A DNA stretch of 51,223 nucleotides from a virus. The notes under the pieces are model-generated. The model had not been told where the DNA came from. It was given only the letters and a program-made list of their open reading frames with translations, and did not search any database. Each line of letters starts with the position of its first letter. The stretch's first letter is position 1. Of the stretch, positions 36,620-45,500 are shown one piece after another. The DNA is taken from positions 1 through 51,223 of IMG/VR virus record IMGVR_UViG_3300023184_000174. One strand, 5' to 3'. The position numbers were made by a program, and so were the translations under genes.

Positions 36620-38323
36620 TTATACTACTGGGGGTAACGTGTCGGGTGTCAATCCTAAAATAGTTGACAATGCTTGACGTTGCGGTACATACGTACCGTC
36701 TGTAAGTTTAGTTTCTGCTCTATCATTAATAAAGCCAGATAATTGTGACTTGTTTGCTTCAGTAAATCCAGTTGGGGTTCTGACATTTTTAGATATTCTA
36801 ACCCACATTCTGCCATCCCAACGATATAACAATTGAGGGAAGTAATCAATACGTAAGAAGTAATCTCCAACTTGTGGATTTTGCGGGAAACTTATACCAG
36901 CACCAGTTGGTAATCCATTGGGTGCTTCACCGGTACCATCTAAATATCCTGTAGTGTAACCAAATGATCTTGGACTGCTACGTGCAATGAATTGGAATGC
37001 TGGATCACAATCTGCTCTCCAATCCATTTGTTGACTAATTGTTCCTGTAAATCCGGGTAATTCTGGATTAGCATCAGAGGTTGCATATGTGTTATCAGCA
37101 GTACCATATGGTCCAGTAATTTGTCCCATTGAATATACTGTTAATATTTTGTTCCCACTTACTTGACCTGAATTAGTGTCGGTTCGTTGTGGAGCCAGTG
37201 TAACCGTTTCTAAATTAACTGCATTAAAAATATTTAACTTTTCATAATCCATATCCGCAGTACTATTCCAAATAGTTTTTATTGCTGCTTTGGGTATCTT
37301 AAGTACAGGACTTGGATTTTTAAAATTAGGATTACGTACCATCATTACTGTACCAGTGGGAACCGGTGCGGCGCCGTCAGTGTTAACTCCAACCGGTGGT
37401 GCTGGGTTATTGATTGCCCTAGATAATACGCCGTTACTTGAGTATTCACCGTATGTGGGTACAACATATAAATTGCTTCTATCGTAACCTGCTTTGGGTA
37501 CAAGACGTTCTGCTTCAACCAGAGCAGCATTGTTGATAGAAATATTCTTATTGTAAGTAGCAAGGATATCTTTAAGATTATCCGCAGTATCTAACTGCCA
37601 ATATGTAGGATCAGGTGGATATATCCCTGCAGGCACATCAATTAATGCCTTATAATTTTTATCACCATACGTAATTACATATCCTGCAGGATATGTTTTA
37701 TCTTTATCCCATATACCTAAGTATGTATCCTGATCAATTGGAGCACTTAATATTTGACTAAATTCTTCACTATCAACCAATGGTTCGCATTTGATACGCC
37801 ATAAGTGAGGAAACCACGTTGGACTAAATCCTTCACTTGCATAATTAGCATCGGTGATTTGCATAAAACGTTTTAGTGCAGTGGGTATAGTTTCATCCAA
37901 TGGATTGTAATCTAATAAGTGAGGCAATTCAATTACATCCCCTACCATTAGTTTTCTACCAACTATTTGAATCATATCATTATAATGAACTGTAATGAAA
38001 ATGATATCATTGTTTAGAAACAATCCAAACTGACTTAAGTCAAAGTCTAAATTCTGTACATTATAATGTCCACGTAAACGATAGACATTTGGATCATATG
38101 TTCTGTCACGGTTTTCTAGGAATAACAAATCTTGTATATTAGTCGGGGCTAATATATCGTATTCAGGTTGGGTAGCATCAATAGATGGACCTTGATTTGT
38201 TGGACCCATATACTTGTGTATATACAAATCCGTGGAACCTGCGGTGAACTGTTCTGATATTATCTTATCAAAAAAGTTATAATCATTGGTTTTATTGGGA
38301 CGCCAAAGCGAGAGTCTAGGCAT
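36620..38323 (-). CDS. 14: Neck protein (gp14-like, extended)
   Basis: 567 aa on the minus strand. Residues 10-160 carry a pattern like T4 gp14: D-L-Y-I-H-K-Y-M, D-L-L-F-L-E-N-R-D-R-T-Y, D-L-S-Q-F-G-L-F-L-N-N-D and M-V-G-D-V-I-E-L-P-H. T4 gp14 is 256 aa; here the chain is twice as long, with W-D-K-D-K-T-Y-P-A-G-Y-V-I-T-Y (carbohydrate-binding-module-like) and Q-V-G-D-Y-F-L-R segments. gp14 with gp13 completes the head and forms the neck. The call relies on N-terminal pattern and adjacency to gp15. Confidence 0.7.
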   Translation of the reverse strand: MPRLSLWRPNKTNDYNFFDKIISEQFTAGSTDLYIHKYMGPTNQGPSIDATQPEYDILAPTNIQDLLFLENRDRTYDPNVYRLRGHYNVQNLDFDLSQFGLFLNNDIIFITVHYNDMIQIVGRKLMVGDVIELPHLLDYNPLDETIPTALKRFMQITDANYASEGFSPTWFPHLWRIKCEPLVDSEEFSQILSAPIDQDTYLGIWDKDKTYPAGYVITYGDKNYKALIDVPAGIYPPDPTYWQLDTADNLKDILATYNKNISINNAALVEAERLVPKAGYDRSNLYVVPTYGEYSSNGVLSRAINNPAPPVGVNTDGAAPVPTGTVMMVRNPNFKNPSPVLKIPKAAIKTIWNSTADMDYEKLNIFNAVNLETVTLAPQRTDTNSGQVSGNKILTVYSMGQITGPYGTADNTYATSDANPELPGFTGTISQQMDWRADCDPAFQFIARSSPRSFGYTTGYLDGTGEAPNGLPTGAGISFPQNPQVGDYFLRIDYFPQLLYRWDGRMWVRISKNVRTPTGFTEANKSQLSGFINDRAETKLTDGTYVPQRQALSTILGLTPDTLPPVV

Positions 38324-38343
38324 GGTTAATTCACTTTATTACT

Positions 38344-38351
38344 TATTTATC
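38344..38351 (-). promoter_or_regulatory. Late promoter for gp14-gp15-nudix (minus strand)
   Basis: GATAAATA on the minus strand, 20 nt upstream of the gp14 start. It is divergent from the early promoter at 38384. Confidence 0.7.
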
Positions 38352-38383
38352 GTAAATACAGACGACGGCGTATTACCAAAAGG

Positions 38384-38412
38384 TTGACATTAAATGGATC
38401 CTGTGCTACAAT
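38384..38412 (+). promoter_or_regulatory. Early promoter cassette, distant copy 8
   Basis: TTGACA, 17 nt beginning TTAAATGG, TACAAT. The first 14 bases equal those of the 6.5-9.6 kb cassettes, and the -10 and leader have drifted. Confidence 0.85.
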
Positions 38413-38442
38413 ACGTATTCAATTGAAACTTTGGAGTAATTC

Positions 38443-39603
38443 ATGGCTACACGTAAGCATACAGACGATCATTTTGTAAAAGCACTAAACCCCCGGGACG
38501 CTGATACAAAATATATGGGTGAAGAACCGTTCTTCCCGACCCAGCCCGAACCCGAAACAAGATTTTCAGCACTTGCCCGAAGTTTCACATGGTATAGTAG
38601 ATTCTATACCAAAAAAGACGCAAAAGAACTATTGTGTCAATATCTGGATTACAATAAGCGAACAGACGAGGCTAAGTTGGTTCGTAAGGTCCATGAAAGC
38701 GAATTCATTATTACATTGTGCTGGGTAGCACGTATGACAATGCGAGGCCTAGAATTGACCGAGCATGAAGAACTGACCCTTCAGAATGAGATTACCCGAT
38801 TGGTCAAATCTTTATCAGAGACTGAGGTAAAAACTAGTCAAACTAGTATTGTAGAAACGGCAAATACACGGCCTAACATTCAAGAAGTATTGCGTGAAAA
38901 AGCAAACGCGGCTGCCGGCGACATGGAAGGGATGATTGACGATTTTGTTACTACTGGCAAAGCATCGGAAAAGACAGTTGATATTGTTGCAAGATACAAT
39001 GTCATGCCGCAACATATTCATATTATCGTTGACATTTGGAAACGTAAGCAAGATGAATTTCAACGTCTAAGTGACGGTGACGAGTCATTGAAAGAGGGTT
39101 ATGCGTACCTAGGTAAGATTCAAATTCGGAACATTCTTAAATTTATTGAGGGTGTGTTAGGTGACTTGAATAGCTATATTAGCATTAAGAAAGCAAGCAA
39201 GGCGCCACGTAAGCGCAAAGCAGTCCCTGTTGAAAAGATTGTTGCTAAACTGAAATACTTGAAGTTGTTCAAGGATGTTCAGTCTAAACTTGATTTAGTT
39301 AGTGTGCATCCCACAAAACTTCACGGTGCAAGTGAAGCGTGGGTTTATGATACTGGTAAGCGTAAATTACATCACTACATTGCTGACGATTATAGCAAAG
39401 TGTTCAGTGTTAAGGGTAACACATTGCTAGGGTTTGATGCGAATACTAGTGAGATGAAAACATTACGTAAGCCCGGGGAGCAAATTAAAGAAGTGATGGG
39501 GAGTAAGCCCGCGGCACGTAAGTATTTCAAAGATATCAAAGCAGTGGGAGCAGTACCGAATGGTAGATTCAACGAATCTATGATTATTTTGAAAGCGTTT
39601 TAA
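38443..39603 (+). CDS. Early hypothetical protein, 386 aa
   Basis: 386 aa with GGAG upstream. Helical N-terminal two thirds (YTKKDAKELLCQYLDYNKR, ENEITRLVKS-type helices, H-I-H-I-I-V-D-I-W-K-R-K), then a basic hinge (KASKAPRKRKAVP) and a C-terminal beta domain beginning V-A-K-L-K-Y-L-K-L-F. The basic hinge suggests nucleic-acid contact. No family recognised, though similar proteins may exist in marine T4-like phages. It has an outlying copy of the early promoter cassette. Confidence 0.8.
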   Translation: MATRKHTDDHFVKALNPRDADTKYMGEEPFFPTQPEPETRFSALARSFTWYSRFYTKKDAKELLCQYLDYNKRTDEAKLVRKVHESEFIITLCWVARMTMRGLELTEHEELTLQNEITRLVKSLSETEVKTSQTSIVETANTRPNIQEVLREKANAAAGDMEGMIDDFVTTGKASEKTVDIVARYNVMPQHIHIIVDIWKRKQDEFQRLSDGDESLKEGYAYLGKIQIRNILKFIEGVLGDLNSYISIKKASKAPRKRKAVPVEKIVAKLKYLKLFKDVQSKLDLVSVHPTKLHGASEAWVYDTGKRKLHHYIADDYSKVFSVKGNTLLGFDANTSEMKTLRKPGEQIKEVMGSKPAARKYFKDIKAVGAVPNGRFNESMIILKAF

Positions 39604-39604
39604 A

Positions 39605-39793
39605 ATGAACAGACAAGAGGTACAACAACGAATGACTGATATTATGGTTATGATTGACCAGTCAATATCAATGACCGATGACAGAAATGAAATATTGATG
39701 TTAGCCTGTGCTATGATGCAGAGGTCTAAAGAGATATTTGAGTCTGAATTGGGTGTAGCAGGAAGAAAAGAAATGTTTAAGGACTATGTATGA
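39605..39793 (+). CDS. Small helical hypothetical protein, 62 aa
   Basis: 62 aa, helical, Met-rich (MTDIMVMIDQSISMTDD, MLACAMMQRSKEIFE). Starts 1 nt after the 386-aa gene and overlaps the next by ATGA. No family recognised. Confidence 0.7.
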   Translation: MNRQEVQQRMTDIMVMIDQSISMTDDRNEILMLACAMMQRSKEIFESELGVAGRKEMFKDYV

Positions 39794-39966
39794 AAGATAA
39801 AATTATAGATTGGTTTTCAATACACCGCAAAAAGATTGCATATACAATTGCAGGTCTTAATGTTCTAGGTGGTGCAAGTTTATTACTTAGCGGACAAGAT
39901 ACTAACGGATGGTTACAGATTTTTATAGGAAGTGTCATTCTTCTTGACACTGCTACAACACCATGA
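39790..39966 (+). CDS. Small two-TM membrane protein, 58 aa
   Basis: 58 aa between two ATGA junctions (39790 and 39963). Basic head (MKDKIIDWFSIHRKK), first hydrophobic segment IAYTIAGLNVLGGASLLLSG, polar turn QDTNG, second segment WLQIFIGSVILLDTATT. Similar little two-TM proteins with an I-x-Y-T-x-G-G/A-L-N-V-L core occur in marine T4-like phages as far as I recall. Role unknown; a holin-like activity cannot be excluded. Confidence 0.75.
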   Translation: MKDKIIDWFSIHRKKIAYTIAGLNVLGGASLLLSGQDTNGWLQIFIGSVILLDTATTP

Positions 39967-40409
39967 AAATTGATTTAAACAAATACCAAGAGTTTGTAGA
40001 GGCTGTGACAAGTCAAGCTAGTAATGACTTGACTACATTCCATGATACGATAGATAGGTTAGATGCTAACTATGAACTAGACTTAGCAGACAATCAGATG
40101 AAGCATGGACCTGATGTTAATATTCCATTATTAATTACAGCATGTTTTGGATTAGCAGCAGAAAGTGGCGAGTTTATTGAAGTGCCCAAGAAGATCATTT
40201 TTCAGGGTAAAGCATTAACTGACGAGAATGTATTTCATATGAAACGTGAACTCGGTGACATTATGTGGTACTGGGTCAATGCTTGTAGAGCATTGAATCT
40301 TGACCCTAACGATGTGATTGCTGAGAATGTACGCAAGCTAGAATCACGCTATCCCGGTGGTAAGTTTGATGCATTTTACAGCGAAAATCGTAAAGACGGC
40401 GATATCTAA
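39963..40409 (+). CDS. mazG: MazG-like nucleotide pyrophosphohydrolase
   Basis: 148 aa. Metal-binding motif E-x-x-E at Glu67/Glu70 (GLAAESGEFIE) and E-x-x-D at Glu96/Asp99 (RELGDIMWYW) define the all-alpha NTP pyrophosphatase fold. MazG enzymes hydrolyse (d)NTPs or possibly ppGpp; phage copies are thought to keep the host in a growth-like state or recycle nucleotides. In an early operon with two small genes upstream and a zinc-ribbon protein downstream (TAATG junction). Confidence 0.9.
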   Translation: MKIDLNKYQEFVEAVTSQASNDLTTFHDTIDRLDANYELDLADNQMKHGPDVNIPLLITACFGLAAESGEFIEVPKKIIFQGKALTDENVFHMKRELGDIMWYWVNACRALNLDPNDVIAENVRKLESRYPGGKFDAFYSENRKDGDI

Positions 40410-40603
40410 TGGGTTTAGGTCCTCCTACTTGTGATGATTGCCATGTTTGGTTAATCTTGTACATGGGGGAAAGATGGATGTGTCCAGTCTGCGAAAAAGA
40501 TTCAAAGAATGGATACACACATCTGTTAGGAGGGGAACATACTTTGGATAATAGTAACATTCCCTTCTTAAGGTTTATGAAGGGCAAATCTCCCAATCCA
40601 TAA
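40409..40603 (+). CDS. Small zinc-ribbon protein, 64 aa
   Basis: 64 aa. T-C-D-D-C-H ... W-M-C-P-V-C gives two CxxC pairs spaced 19 residues apart, a zinc-ribbon. Starts in the TAATG overlap with mazG. Could bind nucleic acid or a protein partner; no family assigned. Confidence 0.7.
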   Translation: MGLGPPTCDDCHVWLILYMGERWMCPVCEKDSKNGYTHLLGGEHTLDNSNIPFLRFMKGKSPNP

Positions 40604-40610
40604 GTCTCCT

Positions 40611-40618
40611 GATAAATA
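40611..40618 (+). promoter_or_regulatory. Late promoter for gp13
   Basis: GATAAATA, 19 nt upstream of the gp13 ATG, directly after the early mazG operon. Confidence 0.7.
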
Positions 40619-40637
40619 GTATTATTAGGTAATACTT

Positions 40638-41435
40638 ATGTCAACATATCCAACCGCTTCTGTTCTTTCAACCCCAACCGGGTTAACTTTATCAGAGTTA
40701 AAAGAGGCACTATTCAGTAATCTTAGATATCGTCTCGGTGACGGGATGATTGATATTGAATTGGATCCTCAACATTACGAAGCAGCGTACAATTACGCTA
40801 TTAAGGTCTATCGTCAACGGGCACAAGCCGCTACGGAAGAATCTTATATTCTAATGACCATTGAAAAGAATGTAGATACATACACTCTTCCTGCTGAGTT
40901 TATCAATGTGCGTAGCATTTTCCGTAGAACCATTGGTTTAGAAACTGGGCCATCAAGCAGCAGTTTTGATCCGTTTAGTAGTGCGATCCTAAATACATAT
41001 CTGCTTAACTATAACTATGCTGGTGGTATGGCAACATATGACTTTTATGCAGGTTATGTTGAGTTAGCTGCACGTATGTTCGGTGGTTATGTAACATACA
41101 CATTCAACCCAGTGTCCAAGATATTGCGTATTGTTCGTGATCCAAAGGGATCCGGTGAGCGTGTGTTGATATGGGCTGATGTACAAAAGACAGAAGAAAT
41201 ATTACTACAAGATCCTGGTGCTGGTGTATGGATTGGTGACTTTATCTTAGCAAATCTTAAAGTTATGATTGGTGAAGCCCGTGAGAAATTTGGCACTATT
41301 GCTGGCCCGGGTGGCGGCACAACATTGAATGGTACTGCTATGAAAGCAGAGGGTAAAGCTGGAATGGAATTACTAATTGAAGAATTGAAGAAATACGTAG
41401 ATTTTTCCCAGCCCCTGACCTGGGTACAAGGCTAA
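40638..41435 (+). CDS. 13: Neck/head completion protein (gp13-like)
   Basis: 265 aa. The N-terminal segment L-S-E-L-K-E-A-L-F ... R-L-G-D-G-M-I-D-I-E-L-D-P-Q-H-Y-E-A-A-Y-x-Y-A-I-K-V-Y-R-Q-R is characteristic of T4-type gp13, with V-D-T-Y-T-L-P and the helical C-terminus E-L-L-I-E-E-L-K-K-Y. Forms the neck gate with gp14. Note that its partner gp14 is on the other strand 2.3 kb upstream. Followed by dNMP kinase. Confidence 0.85.
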   Translation: MSTYPTASVLSTPTGLTLSELKEALFSNLRYRLGDGMIDIELDPQHYEAAYNYAIKVYRQRAQAATEESYILMTIEKNVDTYTLPAEFINVRSIFRRTIGLETGPSSSSFDPFSSAILNTYLLNYNYAGGMATYDFYAGYVELAARMFGGYVTYTFNPVSKILRIVRDPKGSGERVLIWADVQKTEEILLQDPGAGVWIGDFILANLKVMIGEAREKFGTIAGPGGGTTLNGTAMKAEGKAGMELLIEELKKYVDFSQPLTWVQG

Positions 41436-41494
41436 CCTAAATGCTTTCTATTGTCTTATTCCTGTAATATAATAAGTACTTATAGGAGCATTGT

Positions 41495-42154
41495 ATGATT
41501 ATAGGTATCACTGGTTTAATTGGTTCAGGCAAAGATACAATTGCTGACTATCTTACTACACATCACGGATTTAAACGAATCAGTTTCGCATCTAGTCTTA
41601 AAGATGCGATAGCAGTAATATTTGGATGGAACCGTGAATACTTAGAAGGAACAACAAAAGCCAGCCGAGTATGGCGTGAACAAAAAGACGAGTGGTGGAG
41701 TAATCGTTTGGGTATGGATATTACCCCAAGATGGATACTACAATATTGGGGAACTGATGTTTGTCGTAATCATTTCCATAATGATATCTGGGTAGCAAGC
41801 GTAGAACACAAGCTATTAAACTCCAATGAAGATATTGTAATTACTGACTGTAGATTTGCCAATGAAGTAAATGCTATTAGAAACATAGGTGGAATAGCAA
41901 TTAGAGTAAAGCGCGGCCCTGATCCTGAATGGTATGATTCAGCAGTAGCATACAACAGAGGTCCAAATAGCAATTCAACGTGGACTATAAGTAAGAGGAA
42001 GTTAGACAAACTACATATTCATGCCAGTGAATACAGTAGTGTAGGGTTAGACTATGACCATATGGTAGATAATAACGGAACCATTGATGAGTTACACAAC
42101 ACCGTGTATAGTATCATTAATAGTCAATCTGTAAATCACCACGGCGCCAAGTAA
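41495..42154 (+). CDS. 1: Deoxynucleoside monophosphate kinase (gp1-like)
   Basis: 219 aa. P-loop G-L-I-G-S-G-K-D at residues 7-14, then F-K-R-I-S-F-A-S-S-L-K-D, and D-C-R-F-A-N-E-V as the core of the T4 gp1 fold. Phosphorylates dGMP, dTMP and related nucleotides to feed dNTP synthesis. The RBS is TAGGAG. A TATAAT at 41468 lies upstream but a clear -35 is not seen. The last 38 nt overlap a convergent HNH gene. Confidence 0.88.
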   Translation: MIIGITGLIGSGKDTIADYLTTHHGFKRISFASSLKDAIAVIFGWNREYLEGTTKASRVWREQKDEWWSNRLGMDITPRWILQYWGTDVCRNHFHNDIWVASVEHKLLNSNEDIVITDCRFANEVNAIRNIGGIAIRVKRGPDPEWYDSAVAYNRGPNSNSTWTISKRKLDKLHIHASEYSSVGLDYDHMVDNNGTIDELHNTVYSIINSQSVNHHGAK

Positions 42155-42470
42155 CCTCTTTCTTTTTAACAACTTCTATGCAGTTTAGGCAGATGCTGCG
42201 TAGATTCGTTTGTTCAATATGTTCTAAATTCCCGTCAATATGAAACACAGTTATTTGTGTTGAGAACATACTTTTAAAGCCACATAAATCGCATGTGGCT
42301 TTTTTCTTATATCCACTTTTAGTCCAGTTAGCCTTCCTAGGCTTTAGTTTATTTTTCTTTCTACCACACTCATCACAGGTACTTCTGTAATGTGTAACTC
42401 CTTCACGCTTATAATTTATAGCGGTATGATTTTTGTTACATTGTTTACAGATTGGCCGCTGATTTAGCAT
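42117..42470 (-). CDS. Small HNH endonuclease
   Basis: 117 aa on the minus strand. Two C-x-x-C pairs at the N-terminus (C-K-Q-C; C-D-E-C-G), another pair (C-D-L-C-G) and an HNH core: V-F-H-I-D-G-N-L ... N-L-R-S-I-C-L-N-C. Basic linker (RKKNKLKPRKANWTKSGYKK). Similar compact HNH proteins are frequent in marine T4-like phages. Either a homing nuclease or a DNA-processing enzyme that nicks concatemers. On the minus strand CTAAATA lies 4 nt before its ATG, so the mRNA may be leaderless. Confidence 0.8.
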   Translation of the reverse strand: MLNQRPICKQCNKNHTAINYKREGVTHYRSTCDECGRKKNKLKPRKANWTKSGYKKKATCDLCGFKSMFSTQITVFHIDGNLEHIEQTNLRSICLNCIEVVKKKEVTWRRGDLQIDY

Positions 42471-42474
42471 ATTG

Positions 42475-42481
42475 TATTTAG
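42475..42481 (-). promoter_or_regulatory. Late promoter for the small HNH gene (minus strand)
   Basis: CTAAATA on the minus strand ends 4 nt before the ATG; no RBS is visible. Confidence 0.5.
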
Positions 42482-42507
42482 TCTTTTTAACCTTTGAAGG
42501 TATGGTT

Positions 42508-42549
42508 AAACCGACTTTTTTGAATTTATTAATAAATAATAGTATGCAA
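42508..42549 (+). promoter_or_regulatory. Extended late promoter module, copy 2 (tail sheath)
   Basis: AAACCGACTTTTTTGAA, 7 nt, ATAAATAA, 3 nt, TATGCAA: same blocks and spacing as at 26120-26161. Confidence 0.7.
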
Positions 42550-42591
42550 TCAGGTAGTAAACCTCAAAATTTTACATAAAGGAAAAATAAA

Positions 42592-45500
42592 ATGGCATTA
42601 ACATCACCCGGCGTAGAAGTAACGATCATTGACCAAAGTCAATATTTACCAGCGGCTGCTGGTTCTGTTCCGCTAGTAGTATTAGCTACAGCGCAAAACA
42701 AAGCCAACCCAACAGGCACAGGTGTAGCACCAGCTACAACTGCTGCAAATGCAAATAAGTTGTATCAAGTTACAAGCCAAAGAGATTTAGTAAGTTTGTA
42801 TGGAACACCATTCTTCTATACAACAACAGCTGGAACACCAATTCAAGGTTACGAATTAAATGAATATGGTTTATTAGCAGCATATTCATTATTAGGCGTT
42901 ACTAACCGTTGTTATGTATTACGTGCTGATATTGATTTAGCAAGTTTAGTTGGACAAACAGCACGTCCAACAGGTGCCCCTGCTGACGGCGCATATTGGT
43001 TAGATACTCTTACTTCAACTTGGGGTATAAATGTATTCAATGCAACAACTGGACAGTTTGCCCCGGCAGCCCCTATTGTTATTAGTGATGCTGCTTCATT
43101 GACTGGTGGCGGATATCCATTAGATAGCATTGGCAATATTGGAGATTATGCAGTAAATGCAACAGTGCCCGGAACAGGTGGTCCTGTTGCAACACACCAA
43201 TTCTTCTTAAAGAATTACAATAATACTTGGGTCCCATTGGGATCAGTTGAATGGCTGGAATCTATTCCTACAATTCAAGGTACTGTAAGTAATCCAACAT
43301 TAGTTGCAACTAATACATTTACTATAAATGTAAGTGGTATATACAATATTGTAGTAGAAGTTCCAGCAGATAATACTGTTGCAGGAGTTGCAAGTGCTAT
43401 TAATGAATTAGGATTGGGAATTATTTCAGCAAGAGTAGTTTCAGGTAGATTGTTGATTTATTCTGTACAAACTTCAACAAGTAATGGATATTTCAGTATA
43501 ACAAATACTACAGGAACACCGGCAACTGCTATGGGACTTCCTTTATCAACAAATGTTTATCAACCGTTATTACAGTACGGTACTTCATCTCAGATGCCAT
43601 TATGGTCTAGTAGTCAAACAACTCCTCGTCCAACTGGTTCTATTTGGATGAAAATTGGTTCTTCTGGAAACGGATTGGAACCAATTGTATCTAGATATAG
43701 TACTACAACTGCATCATGGGTTGCAAAATCTGTATCATTGGCTCAATCTGATTGGGCAGTTACCGCTACGTTAGATCCATCTGGCGGAGCATTGATTGCA
43801 GCAGGTGAAGTGTATGGTCAATATAATTTTAACGGACAATTTAATTCAGGTCCAGTTTATTTATGGGAAAGATTAGCAACTGGCCCAACAGTAGTAACAG
43901 GAACAACAACTGATGTTGTATTCTCCGGACTTACTAGTTCTACTAGTTGTACTGCAACAACAGCATCAAGTGATCAAATTACTGTGACAAGTTCTGCTGA
44001 TTTTAATATTAATGACCCGGTAGTATTTACAGGCAGTGTTTTTGGTAATGTAGTTGCCGAAACTACGTATTATATCTTAACTAAGCCAACGGGAACCGCA
44101 GTAACAATTTCTGCTACCCCAGGTGGAAGTACATTTGCATTAGCTGATGCAACTGGTACAATGACCATGGCTAATCCAGATGTATACTTATATGTTCAAG
44201 TAAGTAGACCGGGTTCTGCTAATTTATCAACAACGTATAGCTTTGTAGTTGAGGACGGAATGGATAGCACAGATTTTGTAACTGCATGGCAATCAGCAGG
44301 TATACCTAATACTAGTGCAAGCATTACTACTGACGGTTCAATTCAACTACAACACACTTTAGGTGGTGTAATTGTAATGAATGATATTATTCAAACTACA
44401 GGCGCACTTGAAGGATATCCTGCAGGTATTTTAGATCAAGCTGGATTCATAGTAGGAGAAACACCATTTACTAAATATGGAAATTCATCAAATCTTACTT
44501 TCACCTCGGTTACTCCTGATTCCACTAATAGTGCTACGGGAACCGGTGCAACTGTAACTATAAGAGGCAGTTATGAAAAGTATGTATTATATGGCCCAGG
44601 CGTAGCAACTGCTGGAACTGGATATGCAATAGGTGATCAATTAACGTTCTTAGGGACACAATTAGGTGGAACAAGCCCAGAAAACGATTTAGTAGTTCAA
44701 GTTACTGGTATATCAGGTGGCGGCCCAACCGGTCCAGTAACGTCAACTGCATGGGTTTCAGGTACTCCTAGTATTGACTATTCAGTACAATGTAGTAATT
44801 GGATAGCATTAGACTTTACAGCTAATGAGGGTGCTCCAGTAGCAAATCCAACAAATGGTACAAATTGGTTCTACAGCGTTATTGACCAAGTTGATATCAT
44901 GGTTCAAGCTAATGGTCAATGGAATGGTTATAGAAATGTAAATTATGATAGTACTGGTTTCCCATCAGCTACTGGAAGTAATGCAACAGATCCAAATGGT
45001 CCTATCATTGCTGCAACTGAACCAACAACTCAAAGTGATGGCACAGCGTTAGTATACGGTGATTTATGGATCAACACAACTGATTTAGAGGTGTATCCAG
45101 TTATCAATCGTTGGCAAAGTGTTGCTGGTGTTGATGCATGGGTATTGATTGATAATGCAGATCAAACTAGCAGCCAAGGTGTAGCATTCTATGATGCACG
45201 TTGGGGGAGTTCTGGTGCAATCAACCCAGTTGATGATCCGATTCCAACTATCAAGAGTTTGCTAATTAGTGATTATATTGATTTGGACGCTCCAAATCCA
45301 GCAGCATACCCAACCGGTATGTTGTTATTCAACACACGCCGTTCAGGTTACAATGTAAAAGAATTCATGACAGGATATTTTACAAGTGCTAACTATCCAA
45401 ACGCTGGACCATATGATGCAGGTGATCCTACTAACGCAAATAACTTGCCAGAATTCAGCTATACATGGGTAAGTCAAAGTGGATTACAAAGTAACGGTAG

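Noticed and set aside
41445-41473. Possible sigma70 promoter before dNMP kinase
   Set aside because: TATAAT at 41468 is good, but no acceptable -35 is at 16-18 nt (TTTCTA only). Not listed as a feature.
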